NCBI RefSeq assembly: GCF_002300165.1
Contig: NZ_MLCE01000005.1
Coordinates: 124,001 to 188,000, forward strand
Length of the DNA stretch: 64,000 nucleotides
Source of the DNA: Streptomyces sp. Tue6028
Lineage (GTDB): Bacteria > Actinomycetota > Actinomycetes > Streptomycetales > Streptomycetaceae
Direction of reading: 5' to 3'
This document shows, one piece after another, positions 1 to 8,160 of this stretch. Below the pieces are notes generated by a model. That model searched no databases and was not told the origin of the DNA. It saw nothing but the letters and a program-made list of their open reading frames with translations. The position numbers and the translations under genes are program-made. The stretch's first letter is position 1; each line of letters opens with the position of its first letter.

Positions 1-80
1 GGCGAACGCGGTGACGGGCGCCCGGAGTGCGCCGGGAATTGTGGTTGACGGCGCGGCCGCGGCACCGGTTTCCTGCTGCG

Positions 81-521
81 GTGTCCACTCTTCGCATCGA
101 GCAGCCGAACGACGACGCCCGTCTGGAGGACTGGCGGCACGTCCACAACGTGATCGTGCCGGCCGCCGCCATGTCCCTGGACGACGCGCGGGAGCGTGCC
201 CGGCGGTACCGCCTCGAAGTCGCCTACCTCGGTGACGTCCTGGTGGGGTGCACGACCGTGCGCCCGCCCACCGACGACCCCGCCACGGCCACGGTCATCG
301 CCCGTGTGCTCGCCGAGCACCGCGGTCGTGGCTTCGGCGAGGAGCTCTACTCACGCGGCCTCCAGGAGGCGCGCGGGCTGGGCGCCGAGGTGATCGAGAC
401 GGTCGTGCTCGCGGCCAACGACGACGGCCTCCGCTTCGCCCTGAAGCACGGTTTCGTCGAGGTGGAGCGCTATGTGCTGCCCGGCGAGAGTGCCGAGTGG
501 ATCGATCTGCGACTGGCCTGA
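81..521 (+). CDS. GNAT family N-acetyltransferase
   Basis: Probable GCN5-related acetyltransferase of about 146 residues that would transfer acetyl from acetyl-CoA to an amine; the substrate is unknown. The acetyl-CoA loop appears as EHRGRGFGEELYSRGL, followed by the family's beta5 segment (IETVVLAANDDGLRFALKHGF). GTG at 81 was chosen because the conserved fold begins right after it (STLRIEQPN); an in-frame ATG at 27 would add 18 residues with no family likeness. No clear ribosome binding site is visible before either start. It converges on the hydrolase gene 37 nt downstream. The family call is firm, the start moderate. Confidence 0.8.
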   Translation: MSTLRIEQPNDDARLEDWRHVHNVIVPAAAMSLDDARERARRYRLEVAYLGDVLVGCTTVRPPTDDPATATVIARVLAEHRGRGFGEELYSRGLQEARGLGAEVIETVVLAANDDGLRFALKHGFVEVERYVLPGESAEWIDLRLA

Positions 522-558
522 CGGGTCCCGGAGGGCGGCCCGGCGGACGCCGGGCGCG

Positions 559-1407
559 TCACCGGCCCCGGGCGAGGAACGCCGCGACGGTTCCGCTGAA
601 GCCGCGCGGGTCGTCGAGCCACGGATAGTGGCCCGCGCCCGGGCGCACGCTCAACTCGGCCCGCGGGAAGAGGTCCGCGACGGTCGCGGCGACGCGCGGG
701 AGGGGACCGCTGTCGAGTTCTCCCGCCACGAGCAGGACCCGCGCGTCCCAGGCGGCGAGGGCGGCCCGGGTCTCGGCGGGACGGAAGGCGCCGGGTGCCG
801 CGTACAGCTCCGCGGCCTCCTCGTTGGTCTCCTCGACCTCGGTCGCGGCATGCGCCCGGGCGGTCGCGTCCCAGCTCCCGTAGAAGAAGGGCGTGGCGGC
901 GTCCCAGTCGGCGTCGCTCGCGGTGCCGGCCCAGATCCGTTCGTAGGCGGGGTGCCCGGCCTCGAACCACGGTTCGGCCTTGCGCAGCGCGGCCGCCTCC
1001 AGGCGGTGTTCCACGGTGAAGTCGACGCCGAGGGCGCGCGCCCGCCCGGCGACCAGCGTCAGGGTGCGGACGCGTCCGGGATGTCCGGCGGCGTACTGGA
1101 GGGCCAGGTCGCCGCCCGCGGAGTGCGCGAGCAGATCCACCCGGTCCAGGCCGAGATGCGCGCGGAGCGCCTCGACGTCGTCGGCCTGCCGGTCGCAGCG
1201 GTACGTCGCCGGATCGGCGGGGGTTCCGGAGTCGCCGGTTCCGCGCAGGTCGAGCAGGATCAGCCGGCGGTGCCGCGACAGTCCTCCGAGGTCCCCCAGG
1301 TAGGAGGAGGCCCGCATCGGGCCGCCGGGCAGGCAGAGCAGCGGTTCGCCCTCGCCCAGGACGCGGTAGGCGAGGCGGGTTCCGTCGGGAGCGGTGAAGG
1401 CCGGCAT
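559..1407 (-). CDS. alpha/beta hydrolase (proline iminopeptidase-like)
   Basis: A 282-residue alpha/beta hydrolase, probably cytoplasmic. Near the N terminus it has the oxyanion segment LCLPGGPMR. The nucleophile elbow reads LAHSAGGD, so Ser is the nucleophile, and the C-terminal catalytic His sits in PGAGHYPWLDDP. The GTGDSGTP segment resembles the proline iminopeptidase / haloalkane hydrolase branch (DLRGTGDSG). The substrate cannot be told from sequence. ATG at 1407 begins MPAFTAPDGTRLAY, the usual first strand of the fold. It is transcribed away from the PPK2 gene, with a small tandem repeat between them. Confidence 0.85.
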   Translation of the reverse strand: MPAFTAPDGTRLAYRVLGEGEPLLCLPGGPMRASSYLGDLGGLSRHRRLILLDLRGTGDSGTPADPATYRCDRQADDVEALRAHLGLDRVDLLAHSAGGDLALQYAAGHPGRVRTLTLVAGRARALGVDFTVEHRLEAAALRKAEPWFEAGHPAYERIWAGTASDADWDAATPFFYGSWDATARAHAATEVEETNEEAAELYAAPGAFRPAETRAALAAWDARVLLVAGELDSGPLPRVAATVADLFPRAELSVRPGAGHYPWLDDPRGFSGTVAAFLARGR

Positions 1408-1463
1408 GCCGCCATCCTCGTGAGCGAGCGCCCTCCGCGGCAATCCGTTTCCCGCGCAAGGCC

Positions 1464-1523
1464 GTTCATTCCCGCGGACGACCGCGCACGGCCGTGCATT
1501 GCCGCGGACCACCGCGCACGCCC
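1464..1523. repeat. 30-bp tandem repeat, two copies
   Basis: Two adjacent 30-bp units (1464-1493 and 1494-1523) differ at only a few positions and share the core CCGCGGACNACCGCGCACG. They lie in the divergent gap between the hydrolase and PPK2 genes. This is one of several tandem repeats of about 30 bp in the window. Confidence 0.8.
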
Positions 1524-1590
1524 TTCGCGTCGGGTTCTCCCGCCGTACGCCTGCGGTTGCTTCCATCGGAGGGACGAAGGTGAGGGCGGG

Positions 1591-2475
1591 ATGACGGAAC
1601 TGCTGACAGGCATGCGAGTCGACTACACCGACCACGACGACCCCGTACTGATCCGGCCGGACGGCAGCCCGGTGGACACCTGGCGGGAGAACTATCCGTA
1701 CCCGCAGCGCATGGAGCGCAAGGAGTACGAGTGGCACAAGCGGCTCCAGCAGATCGAGTTGCTGAAGCTGCAGAGCTGGATCAAGGAGACCGGCCGTCGG
1801 CTCGTCGTCGTCTTCGAGGGGCGGGACGCGGCCGGCAAGGGCGGCACGATCAAACGGTTCACCGAGCATCTCAATCCGCGCGGGGCGCGGGTGGTGGCCC
1901 TGGAGAAGCCGACCGAACGCGAGCGCGGTCAGTGGTACTTCCAGCGGTACGTGGAACACCTGCCGACCGCGGGCGAGATCGTGATGTTCGACCGGTCCTG
2001 GTACAACCGGGCCGGCGTGGAGCGGGTGATGGGCTTCTGCACGGACGACGAGTACCGACGCTTCATGCGGCAGGCACCCGCCTTCGAGCGGATGCTCGTC
2101 GACGACGGGGTGGACCTGGTGAAGTTCTGGTTCTCCGTCTCGCAGAGCGAACAGCGCACGCGGTTCACGATCCGCCAGGTCGACCCGGTACGGCAGTGGA
2201 AGCTCAGCCCCATGGACCTGGCCTCCCTCGACCGCTGGGACGACTACACGGCCGCCAAGGTCGCCATGTTCCGCGAGACGGACACTGCGCAAGCGCCCTG
2301 GACCGTGGTCAAGAGCAATGACAAGAAGCGGGCCCGCGTGGAGGCGATGCGCAGCGTCCTGGCGCGCTTCGACTACGCCGACAAGGACGAGGAGGTCGTC
2401 GGCAGCCCGGACCCGAGCATCGTGGGCGCGGCGGCGAACCTGCTGGAGGCGGGCGAGGACGACACCGGACACTGA
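1591..2475 (+). CDS. ppk2: polyphosphate kinase 2 (PPK2)
   Basis: PPK2 transfers phosphate between polyphosphate and nucleotides (NDP or NMP to the next phosphorylation state), so it links polyphosphate stores with nucleotide pools in the cytoplasm. The 294-residue protein has the Walker A loop GRDAAGKGGT at about 77-86 and the Walker B segment FDRSWYNR at about 133-140. The lid region follows (ERVMGFCTDDEYRRF), and SVSQSEQRTRF is typical of the single-domain PPK2 class. ATG at 1591 follows the purine-rich GAGGGCGGG and gives the standard length. Whether it prefers ADP, GDP or AMP is not readable here. Confidence 0.93.
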   Translation: MTELLTGMRVDYTDHDDPVLIRPDGSPVDTWRENYPYPQRMERKEYEWHKRLQQIELLKLQSWIKETGRRLVVVFEGRDAAGKGGTIKRFTEHLNPRGARVVALEKPTERERGQWYFQRYVEHLPTAGEIVMFDRSWYNRAGVERVMGFCTDDEYRRFMRQAPAFERMLVDDGVDLVKFWFSVSQSEQRTRFTIRQVDPVRQWKLSPMDLASLDRWDDYTAAKVAMFRETDTAQAPWTVVKSNDKKRARVEAMRSVLARFDYADKDEEVVGSPDPSIVGAAANLLEAGEDDTGH

Positions 2476-2515
2476 ACTCCGGCACCGGACCGGGCCGAGT
2501 CGGGGTGGGGTGGGG

Positions 2516-2545
2516 CGGGCCGGGCCGGGCCGGGCCGGGCCGGGC
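2516..2545. repeat. CGGGC pentamer microsatellite
   Basis: Six perfect copies of CGGGC in a row, immediately 3' of the PPK2 gene and preceded by a G-rich stretch (GGGGTGGGGTGGGG). It is likely to be slippage-prone and may form G-quadruplex structure on the + strand. Confidence 0.85.
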
Positions 2546-2588
2546 TGCGGGACGAGGCCCTGCCCCGCGGCCGCACGACGAGAGGCCG

Positions 2589-2948
2589 TCAGTCGTGCGG
2601 CGGACGGTCGCTGATGCGGTGGTCGGCCAGGTTCAGGGCCTCGTCGACCACCCGGCGCAGATGACCGTCACCGAGCGAGTAGATCACCCGGCGCCCTTCC
2701 TTCCGGGTGTTCACGAGTCCGGCGAGCCGGAGGCGGGCCAGATGCTGGCTCACGGCCGGTCGGGCGGCCCCGCACGCGTCCGTGAGCGTCGTGACGTCGG
2801 CCTCGCCGCCGGTCAGTGCGTGCAGCAACGCGAGGCGCGTGCGGTCGCCGAGGAGTGCCAGCAGCTCGGCGGCGAGAGCGAACTGTCCCTCGCCGGGGGT
2901 ACGCGGGTGCGCATCATGCGCAGGTGACAGGTGCATGCGTGCGCTCAT
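2589..2948 (-). CDS. ArsR/SmtB family transcriptional repressor
   Basis: A 119-residue winged-helix repressor, probably metal-responsive because it is divergent from a cation diffusion facilitator. The recognition helix region reads DACGAARPAVSQHLARLRLAGLV, followed by the wing (RKEGRRVIYSLGDGHL). The C-terminal helix carries NLADHRISDRPPHD, whose Asp/His residues could be alpha5-type metal ligands. ATG at 2948 lies 6 nt after a CATTAT hexamer, which suggests a leaderless message; GTG at 2954 and ATG at 2936 are alternatives. The likely role is repression of its own gene and the efflux gene, with release by Zn, Ni or Co; the metal is not determined. Confidence 0.85.
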   Translation of the reverse strand: MSARMHLSPAHDAHPRTPGEGQFALAAELLALLGDRTRLALLHALTGGEADVTTLTDACGAARPAVSQHLARLRLAGLVNTRKEGRRVIYSLGDGHLRRVVDEALNLADHRISDRPPHD

Positions 2949-2960
2949 ACGCACATAATG
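2908..2960. promoter_or_regulatory. ArsR-CDF divergent promoter with operator-like palindromes
   Basis: Two back-to-back -10-like elements overlap almost completely: CATAAT on + (2954-2959) and CATTAT on - (2955-2960). The palindrome GTGCG-N6-CGCAC (2939-2954) touches both. A second palindrome, TGCGCAT-C-ATGCGCA (2908-2922), lies just inside the arsR reading frame. One repressor dimer here could block both directions. No good -35 is visible for either side. Confidence 0.6.
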
Positions 2961-3010
2961 GCCTCATGGACGCCGACACGTCCACTCCCGCACACCGGAA
3001 GGGGACTCCC

Positions 3011-4177
3011 GTGAGCGACCACCGCTACTCGGACGAGGACCACGATCACGGCCACGGCCGTGTGCACGACCACGAGCACGGTCACGGCCACCTCCACGAC
3101 CGCGCGCACAGCCACGCCCGCTCCCCCGCGCCCGGCTCCTCCCCCAGCGCCGGGCACGGGCAGGGCCACGACCACGGGCACCGCCACGCGCACACTCCGG
3201 GGAGCCGTCTGCGGCACCTGATCACGCCGCACTCGCACGCGACCGCCGACAAGGTCGACTCCGCACTGGAGTCGTCGGCGCGGGGCATGCGCGCGCTCTG
3301 GGTGTCGCTCGTGGTCCTGGGCGCAACGGCCCTGGCCCAGGCGGTCGTCGTCGTGATGTCGGGGTCGGTGGCACTGCTCGGCGACACCGCGCACAACGCG
3401 GCGGACGCCCTGACGGCCGTGCCGCTGGGGATCGCCTTCGTCCTGGGCCGCCGTGCCGCGACGCGGCGCTTCACGTACGGCTACGGGCGGGCGGAGGACC
3501 TCGCGGGCATCGCGATCGTGCTGACGATCACGGCGTCCGCGGCCTTCGCCGCCTGGACGGCGATCGACCGGCTGCTCGACCCGCAGCCCGTGCGGCACGT
3601 CCCGGTCGTCGCGGCGGCAGCCGTGATCGGCTTCCTCGGCAACGAGTGGGTCGCCCGCCACCGTATCCGCGTGGGCCGAGAGATCGGCTCCGCCGCCCTG
3701 GTCGCGGACGGGCTGCACGCGCGGACGGACGGCTTCACCTCGCTCGCCGTGCTGGTGGGTGCGGGGGGCGCGGCACTCGGCCTGCAACTGGCCGATCCAC
3801 TGGTCGGGTTGGCGATCACCGCGGCGATCCTGGTGGTACTGCGCGATGCCGCCCGGGAGGTGTTCCGGCGGCTGATGGACGCCGTGGACCCGGAGTTGGT
3901 GGACCGCGCCGAGCGGGCGCTGCGCGAGGTGCCGGGCGTGCACGGGGTCGGTGAGCTGCGGCTGCGCTGGATCGGGCACCGGCTGCGCGCCGAGGTCGCG
4001 GTGGTCGTCGACGGCGAGGCGAGTGTCCGCGAGGCCCACCGCATCGCGGTCGAGGCCGAACACGCCCTGCTGCACGCGGTGCCGAGACTCACCGCCGCGC
4101 TGGTGCACGCCGACCCGGCGACCGCGCCCGGGGAGACGGACCCGCACCTGGCGCTGGCGCACCACGCGGCGGCCTGA
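3011..4177 (+). CDS. CDF family cation efflux transporter, His-rich N terminus
   Basis: Cation diffusion facilitator (CzcD/ZitB-like) that exports divalent metal across the membrane by proton antiport. The first 80 or so residues are crowded with His-Asp pairs (HDHEHGHGHLHDRAHSHA), a probable metal-collecting arm. About six membrane segments follow; TM2 carries ALLGDTAHNAADAL (here HNAAD at the usual HxxxD metal site), and TM5 carries ALVADGLHARTDGFTSL. The C-terminal cytoplasmic domain includes VPGVHGVGELRLRWIG. GTG at 3011 has an excellent Shine-Dalgarno (GGAAGGGGA); an in-frame ATG at 2966, 6 nt after CATAAT, would give a leaderless 403-residue form. It is divergent from its probable ArsR regulator. 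Confidence 0.9.
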   Translation: MSDHRYSDEDHDHGHGRVHDHEHGHGHLHDRAHSHARSPAPGSSPSAGHGQGHDHGHRHAHTPGSRLRHLITPHSHATADKVDSALESSARGMRALWVSLVVLGATALAQAVVVVMSGSVALLGDTAHNAADALTAVPLGIAFVLGRRAATRRFTYGYGRAEDLAGIAIVLTITASAAFAAWTAIDRLLDPQPVRHVPVVAAAAVIGFLGNEWVARHRIRVGREIGSAALVADGLHARTDGFTSLAVLVGAGGAALGLQLADPLVGLAITAAILVVLRDAAREVFRRLMDAVDPELVDRAERALREVPGVHGVGELRLRWIGHRLRAEVAVVVDGEASVREAHRIAVEAEHALLHAVPRLTAALVHADPATAPGETDPHLALAHHAAA

Positions 4178-4243
4178 CCGCCGCGCGCTCGACGGCCGGG
4201 CGCCCTCGCGGGCACGGGCCCGGACGCCTCGCCGAACCGCGGG

Positions 4244-4801
4244 TCAGGTGACTCCGAGCCCCTCCAGCACCACCGCGTTCGGCAGCTCGGCGAACATCTT
4301 GCCCGGCACCAGCAGCTTGCCCCGCCGCCGCCCGCTGCCGACCAGCACATAGGGCAGTTCGACGACGGCCGAGTCCACGAGCAGCGGCCAGTCGGCGGGG
4401 AGCCCCAGCGGCGTGATGCCGCCGTACTCCATGCCGGTCTCCCCGGTCGCCGTGTCCATCGGCGCGAACGAGGCCTTGCGGGAACCGAGTTGACGCCGCA
4501 CGACTCCGTTCACGTCGACGCGGGTGGCGGAGAGGACGACGCACGCGGCGAGCGTGGTCTCGCCGCCCCGCTTGCCCGCGACGACCACGCAGTTGGCGGA
4601 CTGGTCGAGCAGCTCCGCTCCGTAGTGCTCGACGAACGTGGCGGTGTCGGCCCAGTCGGGCTCGGTGTCGACGTAGACGATCTGGTCGGCCGGGGTGCCG
4701 CCCCGCCACTCGCGTACGGCGTCGGCGACCGGCCGGGTCAGTTCGTCGAGGCAGTCGGGGGCGGGCGTGGCGGTGTCGAAGCGTCCGATGGGTGCGCGCA
4801 T
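4244..4801 (-). CDS. YbaK/EbsC (aminoacyl-tRNA deacylase-like) protein
   Basis: A 185-residue protein of the YbaK/ProX editing fold, which hydrolyses mischarged aminoacyl-tRNAs in trans. Family signatures are ANCVVVAGKRGG, the conserved Lys-bearing RKASFAPMD, and the GMEYGGITPLGLP loop near the C terminus. It is somewhat longer than single-domain YbaK, with an N-terminal helix region. The start ATG is 6 nt after TAGCGT on the minus strand (complement 4808-4813), so the message is probably leaderless. It lies downstream of the XRE-cupin gene on the same strand, separated by a 33-bp repeat array. The exact amino-acid specificity is unknown. Confidence 0.85.
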   Translation of the reverse strand: MRAPIGRFDTATPAPDCLDELTRPVADAVREWRGGTPADQIVYVDTEPDWADTATFVEHYGAELLDQSANCVVVAGKRGGETTLAACVVLSATRVDVNGVVRRQLGSRKASFAPMDTATGETGMEYGGITPLGLPADWPLLVDSAVVELPYVLVGSGRRRGKLLVPGKMFAELPNAVVLEGLGVT

Positions 4802-4837
4802 GACGGCACGCTAACAGCCGTGCCGGCGGGGTCGGCC

Positions 4838-4996
4838 GGACGTCTCGGCACGCGAACGGCACGGCCCGCGGGACGCCTCGGTGCGCGAGGAGCAGGACCC
4901 ACGGGACGCCTCGATGCACCAGGAACACGGCCCGCAGGACGCCTCGACGCACGAGGAACAGGACCCGCGCGACGCCTCAGTGCACGAGGGGGACGG
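4838..4996. repeat. 33-bp tandem repeat array, about five units
   Basis: Units at 4838-4870, 4871-4903, 4904-4936, 4937-4969 and a partial 4970-4996, each beginning with a variant of GGACGCCTCG. Period is exactly 33 bp (11 codons). The last unit overlaps the final codons and the stop of the XRE-cupin gene: TCA at 4977 is the gene's stop in that unit, while the neighbouring units have TCG or TCA-like variants without a stop. The array looks like duplication outward from the gene's 3' end. Confidence 0.88.
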
Positions 4997-5549
4997 ACAC
5001 CGCCATGACCATTTCGACCGGCACGTCACCGTCGTTGCCGTACCGGTGCGGGGTGTTGGCCTCGAAGGACGCGCTGGCGCCGGCGGGGACGAGATGCTCG
5101 ACCCCGTCGACGGTGAGGGTCAGTTCGCCCTCGGTGACGTGGACGAGTTCGACCGTGCCCGTCGGGTGCGGGTCCGAGGGGCTGCCCTCGCCCGGCATCA
5201 GCCGCCAGTCCCACATCTCCAGCGGACCGGGGGCCTCGGTGCCCGCGAGGAGCCGGTTGTAGCTGCCCGCTTCGGTGTGCCACAGCCGCACGGCCTGCTC
5301 GGCGGGGACGATACGGACCTTCGGCCCCTGCTCGTAGTCGAGCAGGGTCGTGATGCTGACACCGAGGGCGTCGCCGATCTTGACGACGGTGCCCAGGCTG
5401 GGGTTGGTCCTGGCCTGCTCGATCTGGATGAGCATGCCGCGGCTGACCCCGGCGCGTGCGGCGAGCGCATCCAGGGTGAAGCCGCGCTCGGTGCGCCAGC
5501 GCTTCACGTTGCGCCCCAGCGACTGGGTCAGCAGGTCGAGGTCCGACAC
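4977..5549 (-). CDS. XRE-family regulator with C-terminal cupin domain
   Basis: A 190-residue regulator with an N-terminal helix-turn-helix (LDALAARAGVSRGMLIQIEQ) and a C-terminal cupin barrel that may bind a small ligand (DPHPTGTVELVHVTEGELTL, then NTPHRYGN). This architecture usually represses neighbouring catabolic or export genes and responds to a metabolite held by the cupin. GTG at 5549 follows GGACGG; a TTG at 5582 would extend it by 11 residues. It is divergent from an EamA transporter, its likely target. Its stop codon lies inside the last unit of a 33-bp tandem repeat. Confidence 0.87.
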   Translation of the reverse strand: MSDLDLLTQSLGRNVKRWRTERGFTLDALAARAGVSRGMLIQIEQARTNPSLGTVVKIGDALGVSITTLLDYEQGPKVRIVPAEQAVRLWHTEAGSYNRLLAGTEAPGPLEMWDWRLMPGEGSPSDPHPTGTVELVHVTEGELTLTVDGVEHLVPAGASASFEANTPHRYGNDGDVPVEMVMAVSVPLVH

Positions 5550-5576
5550 ATTCCGTCCAATATTCTGGATGACAGA

Positions 5577-5624
5577 GTTCAATCAGGTGAACTATTGTGT
5601 GGTGCACCCGATCGTTCACCGAAC
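5577..5624. promoter_or_regulatory. operator-like palindromes between XRE-cupin and EamA genes
   Basis: GTTCA-N6-TGAAC at 5577-5592 and the related GTTC-ACC-GAAC at 5614-5624 share the half-site GTTC, with GGTGCACC (5601-5608) between them. They sit in the divergent gap and are the best candidate binding sites for the XRE-cupin protein. The gap is locally AT-richer than its surroundings. Confidence 0.5.
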
Positions 5625-5642
5625 TGTACTGCGAGGGGCCCG

Positions 5643-6509
5643 ATGACGGCACTGCCAGCATTCTTCGCCCTGGCGACCAGCCTCATGTGGGGCCTGGCCG
5701 ACTTCGGCGGAGGGCTGCTCACCCGTCGCATGCCGGCCCTCACGGTGGTCGTCGTCTCCCAGTCGATCGCCGCCGTGGTCCTGGGGGCGATCGTCGTGGC
5801 CACCGGCGGCTGGAGCGCGTCCGGACCGCAGCTGTGGTTCGCGTTCGCCGCGGGCCTGGTCGGCCCGGTCGCGCTGCTCTCCTTCTACAAGGCCCTCGCC
5901 CTGGGCCCGATGGGCGTGGTCTCCCCGCTCGGTTCCCTCGCCGTGGCCGTCCCGATCACCGTGGGACTCGTCCTCGGGGAGCGTCCCGGGCCGATCCAGT
6001 TCGCGGGGATCGCGATCGCCGTCGCGGGCGTGATCCTCGCGGGCGGACCCCAGTTGCGGGGCGCTCCCGTGCAGCGGCAGGCGATCCTGCTCTCGCTGCT
6101 CGCGGCGCTCGGCTTCGGCACGGTCTTCGCCCTGATCGCGGAGGCGTCGTCGTCGGTCACCGGACTCTTCCTCGCCCTCTTCGTGCAGCGCGTGACCAAT
6201 GTGGCCGCGGGCGGCGCGGCGCTGCTCGCCACCGTCGGGCGCGGCGCCCGGGCGCTCCCCGAGGGCGGCTTCCCCTGGCCTTCCCTGCCCGCGCTCGCCT
6301 TCGTCGGACTCGCCGACGTCGCGGCCAACGGCACGTACTCCGTCGCCGCCCAGCACGGCCCGGTCACCGTGGTCGCCGTCCTCGCCTCGCTGTACCCGGT
6401 GGTCACGGCACTGGCGGCGCGCGGCTTCCTCAGCGAACGGCTCCGCGGAGTGCAGGCCGCGGGCGCCGGCCTCGCCCTCGTCGGCACCGTGCTTCTGGCG
6501 ACGGGCTGA
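5643..6509 (+). CDS. EamA/DMT superfamily exporter
   Basis: A 288-residue membrane protein with about ten hydrophobic segments arranged as two EamA repeats, for example MTALPAFFALATSLMWGLAD at the N terminus and PLGSLAVAVPITVGLVLGERP closing the first repeat. Family members export amino acids, nucleobases or other small metabolites; the substrate is unknown. ATG at 5643 follows GCGAGGGGCCC. The divergent XRE-cupin gene probably regulates it, and a ligand bound by that cupin would be the natural guess for the exported compound. Confidence 0.85.
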   Translation: MTALPAFFALATSLMWGLADFGGGLLTRRMPALTVVVVSQSIAAVVLGAIVVATGGWSASGPQLWFAFAAGLVGPVALLSFYKALALGPMGVVSPLGSLAVAVPITVGLVLGERPGPIQFAGIAIAVAGVILAGGPQLRGAPVQRQAILLSLLAALGFGTVFALIAEASSSVTGLFLALFVQRVTNVAAGGAALLATVGRGARALPEGGFPWPSLPALAFVGLADVAANGTYSVAAQHGPVTVVAVLASLYPVVTALAARGFLSERLRGVQAAGAGLALVGTVLLATG

Positions 6510-6562
6510 CTCCGCGTCCGACACGAAGCGCGGAAGGCCGAGGCCGCACGGCCGGCACCCGT

Positions 6563-7360
6563 TCAGGACTCCGCGCGCACGTCCCCGGTGGCGTCCTCGG
6601 CGTCGAGGTCGAGTTCCGCGAGCCGGGCCGCGGCCTCTTCGTCGAGCCCGGAGAGTGCCAGCAGCTGCTCCGGGGTCACGCCGTCGGGAATCGGCACGGG
6701 CGCCGGGGTCCGCAACGGCGGCTGCCAGCCGGCCACCGGGTCCCAGCGCCGCACGACGCGCGCCGGAGCGCCCGCCACCACGGCGTGGTCCGGCACCTGA
6801 CCGCGCACCACTGCACCGGCCGCCACCACGACGTTCCGCCCGATGCGGGCGCCCGGCAGGATCACCGCGCCGGTCCCGATCCAGCACCCGGGCCCGATCT
6901 CCACGGGTTCCATCCGCGGCCACTGCTTGCCGATCGGCTCGTGCGGATCGTCGTACGAGTGGTTGGTGGAGGTGACGTACACGTACGGTCCGAAGTAGCA
7001 GTCGCTGCCGATCGTCACCGTCGTGTCGGCGATGACGTGGCTGCCGCGACCCAGGACGACACCGTCGCCGATGCGCAGGATGGGGTCGGGTCCGAGGTCC
7101 AGGTCGGGCATCAACCCGGCGGTCAGCGTGACCTGTTCGGCGACGATGCAGTGCGAGCCGAGATGGATCCAGGGTTCGCCGAAGACCGTGCCGAGCGGGA
7201 ACGCGAGTCTGGTACCTGTTCCCATCGACCCGAAGCGGAAGCGCCCCGGGCGCTCGGCCGAGACGGCTCCCGTGCGCTGCACCCAAGCCCAGCCCGCGTG
7301 GACGGCGCGCTGAGCCAGGCGCCGCCGCCATGATGAGAACGTGTTCTTGCTCTTGGGCAC
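6563..7360 (-). CDS. left-handed beta-helix acyltransferase (hexapeptide repeat)
   Basis: A 265-residue protein with hexapeptide repeats (LRIGDGVVLGRGSHVIADTT, VEIGPGCWIGTGAVILPGAR). The catalytic-His loop STNHSYDDPHEPIGKQ is typical of maltose/galactoside-type acetyltransferases, so it probably O-acetylates a sugar or cell-surface component. The N-terminal 45 residues and the acidic C-terminal tail (LDEEAAARLAELDLDAED) are extra to the helix domain. GTG at 7360 lies 6 nt after TACGGT on the minus strand, consistent with a leaderless message. It is divergent from the gamma-carbonic-anhydrase-like gene, another beta-helix protein. Confidence 0.85.
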   Translation of the reverse strand: MPKSKNTFSSWRRRLAQRAVHAGWAWVQRTGAVSAERPGRFRFGSMGTGTRLAFPLGTVFGEPWIHLGSHCIVAEQVTLTAGLMPDLDLGPDPILRIGDGVVLGRGSHVIADTTVTIGSDCYFGPYVYVTSTNHSYDDPHEPIGKQWPRMEPVEIGPGCWIGTGAVILPGARIGRNVVVAAGAVVRGQVPDHAVVAGAPARVVRRWDPVAGWQPPLRTPAPVPIPDGVTPEQLLALSGLDEEAAARLAELDLDAEDATGDVRAES

Positions 7361-7488
7361 CCGCTCACCGTACTCAGCGCGAGCTGCGCCGATGAGCTCG
7401 TGCGGCTGTGATCTTCACCCCACCGGAGCAGCAGGCGATGGCATACGGTGCCGGTGTACCGACGCGACGAGAAGACGGTGGGGCGGCG

Positions 7489-8022
7489 ATGACGCAGCAG
7501 GCGTTGATCATGGGGATCGGCGGCAAGGACCCGCAGGTGGACCAGGAGGCCTTCGCGGCACCCACCTCCGTGATCATCGGGGACGTCACCCTGCACGCGG
7601 GTGCGAGCGCCTGGTACGGCGCGGTGCTGCGCGCCGACTGCGGTCCCATCGTCATCGGCGCCGACAGCAACGTGCAGGACAACTGCAGCCTTCACGTGGA
7701 CCAGGGCTTCCCCATCACGATCGGCGAGCGGGTCTCCGTCGGGCACAACGCGGTGGTACACGGCGCCACCGTCGAGGACGACTGCCTCATCGGCATGGGC
7801 GCCACGGTGCTGAACGGCGCGGTGATCGGCGCCGGTTCGCTGGTGGCCGCGCAGGCGCTGGTCCCGCAGGGGATGCAGGTGCCCCCGGGCTCCCTCGTCG
7901 CGGGCGTGCCCGCCAAGGTGAAGCGGCAGCTGACCGCCGAGGAGCGCGAGGGCATCTCGCTGAACGGCACGCTGTACGTCGAGCTGGCGAAGGCCCACCG
8001 GGCCGCGCACGAGGAGAACTGA
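7489..8022 (+). CDS. gamma-carbonic anhydrase family protein
   Basis: A 177-residue left-handed beta-helix protein of the gamma-carbonic anhydrase / YrdA group. The three Zn-ligand histidines are present: H69 (NCSLHVD), H86 and H91 (VGHNAVVHG), with the family's 5-residue spacing between the last two. The acidic loop of archaeal Cam is missing, as in YrdA/CaiE forms whose activity is often weak or unknown. ATG at 7489 follows GGTGGGG; in-frame upstream codons back to 7408 look like leader sequence. Probably cytoplasmic and trimeric (family knowledge). Confidence 0.88.
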   Translation: MTQQALIMGIGGKDPQVDQEAFAAPTSVIIGDVTLHAGASAWYGAVLRADCGPIVIGADSNVQDNCSLHVDQGFPITIGERVSVGHNAVVHGATVEDDCLIGMGATVLNGAVIGAGSLVAAQALVPQGMQVPPGSLVAGVPAKVKRQLTAEEREGISLNGTLYVELAKAHRAAHEEN

Positions 8023-8160
8023 GCCCCGCCCCTCAGCTCAGCCCGGTCTCCCGGTCGCCCGGTCGCTGTCGCCGTTGACGACGGTGCGGCCGAAGCGGCG
8101 CGGCACGGGAGGGCCGGGTGCGCCCGAAGACGACCAGGGCTCGGACGCCCGCCGTCCGGT

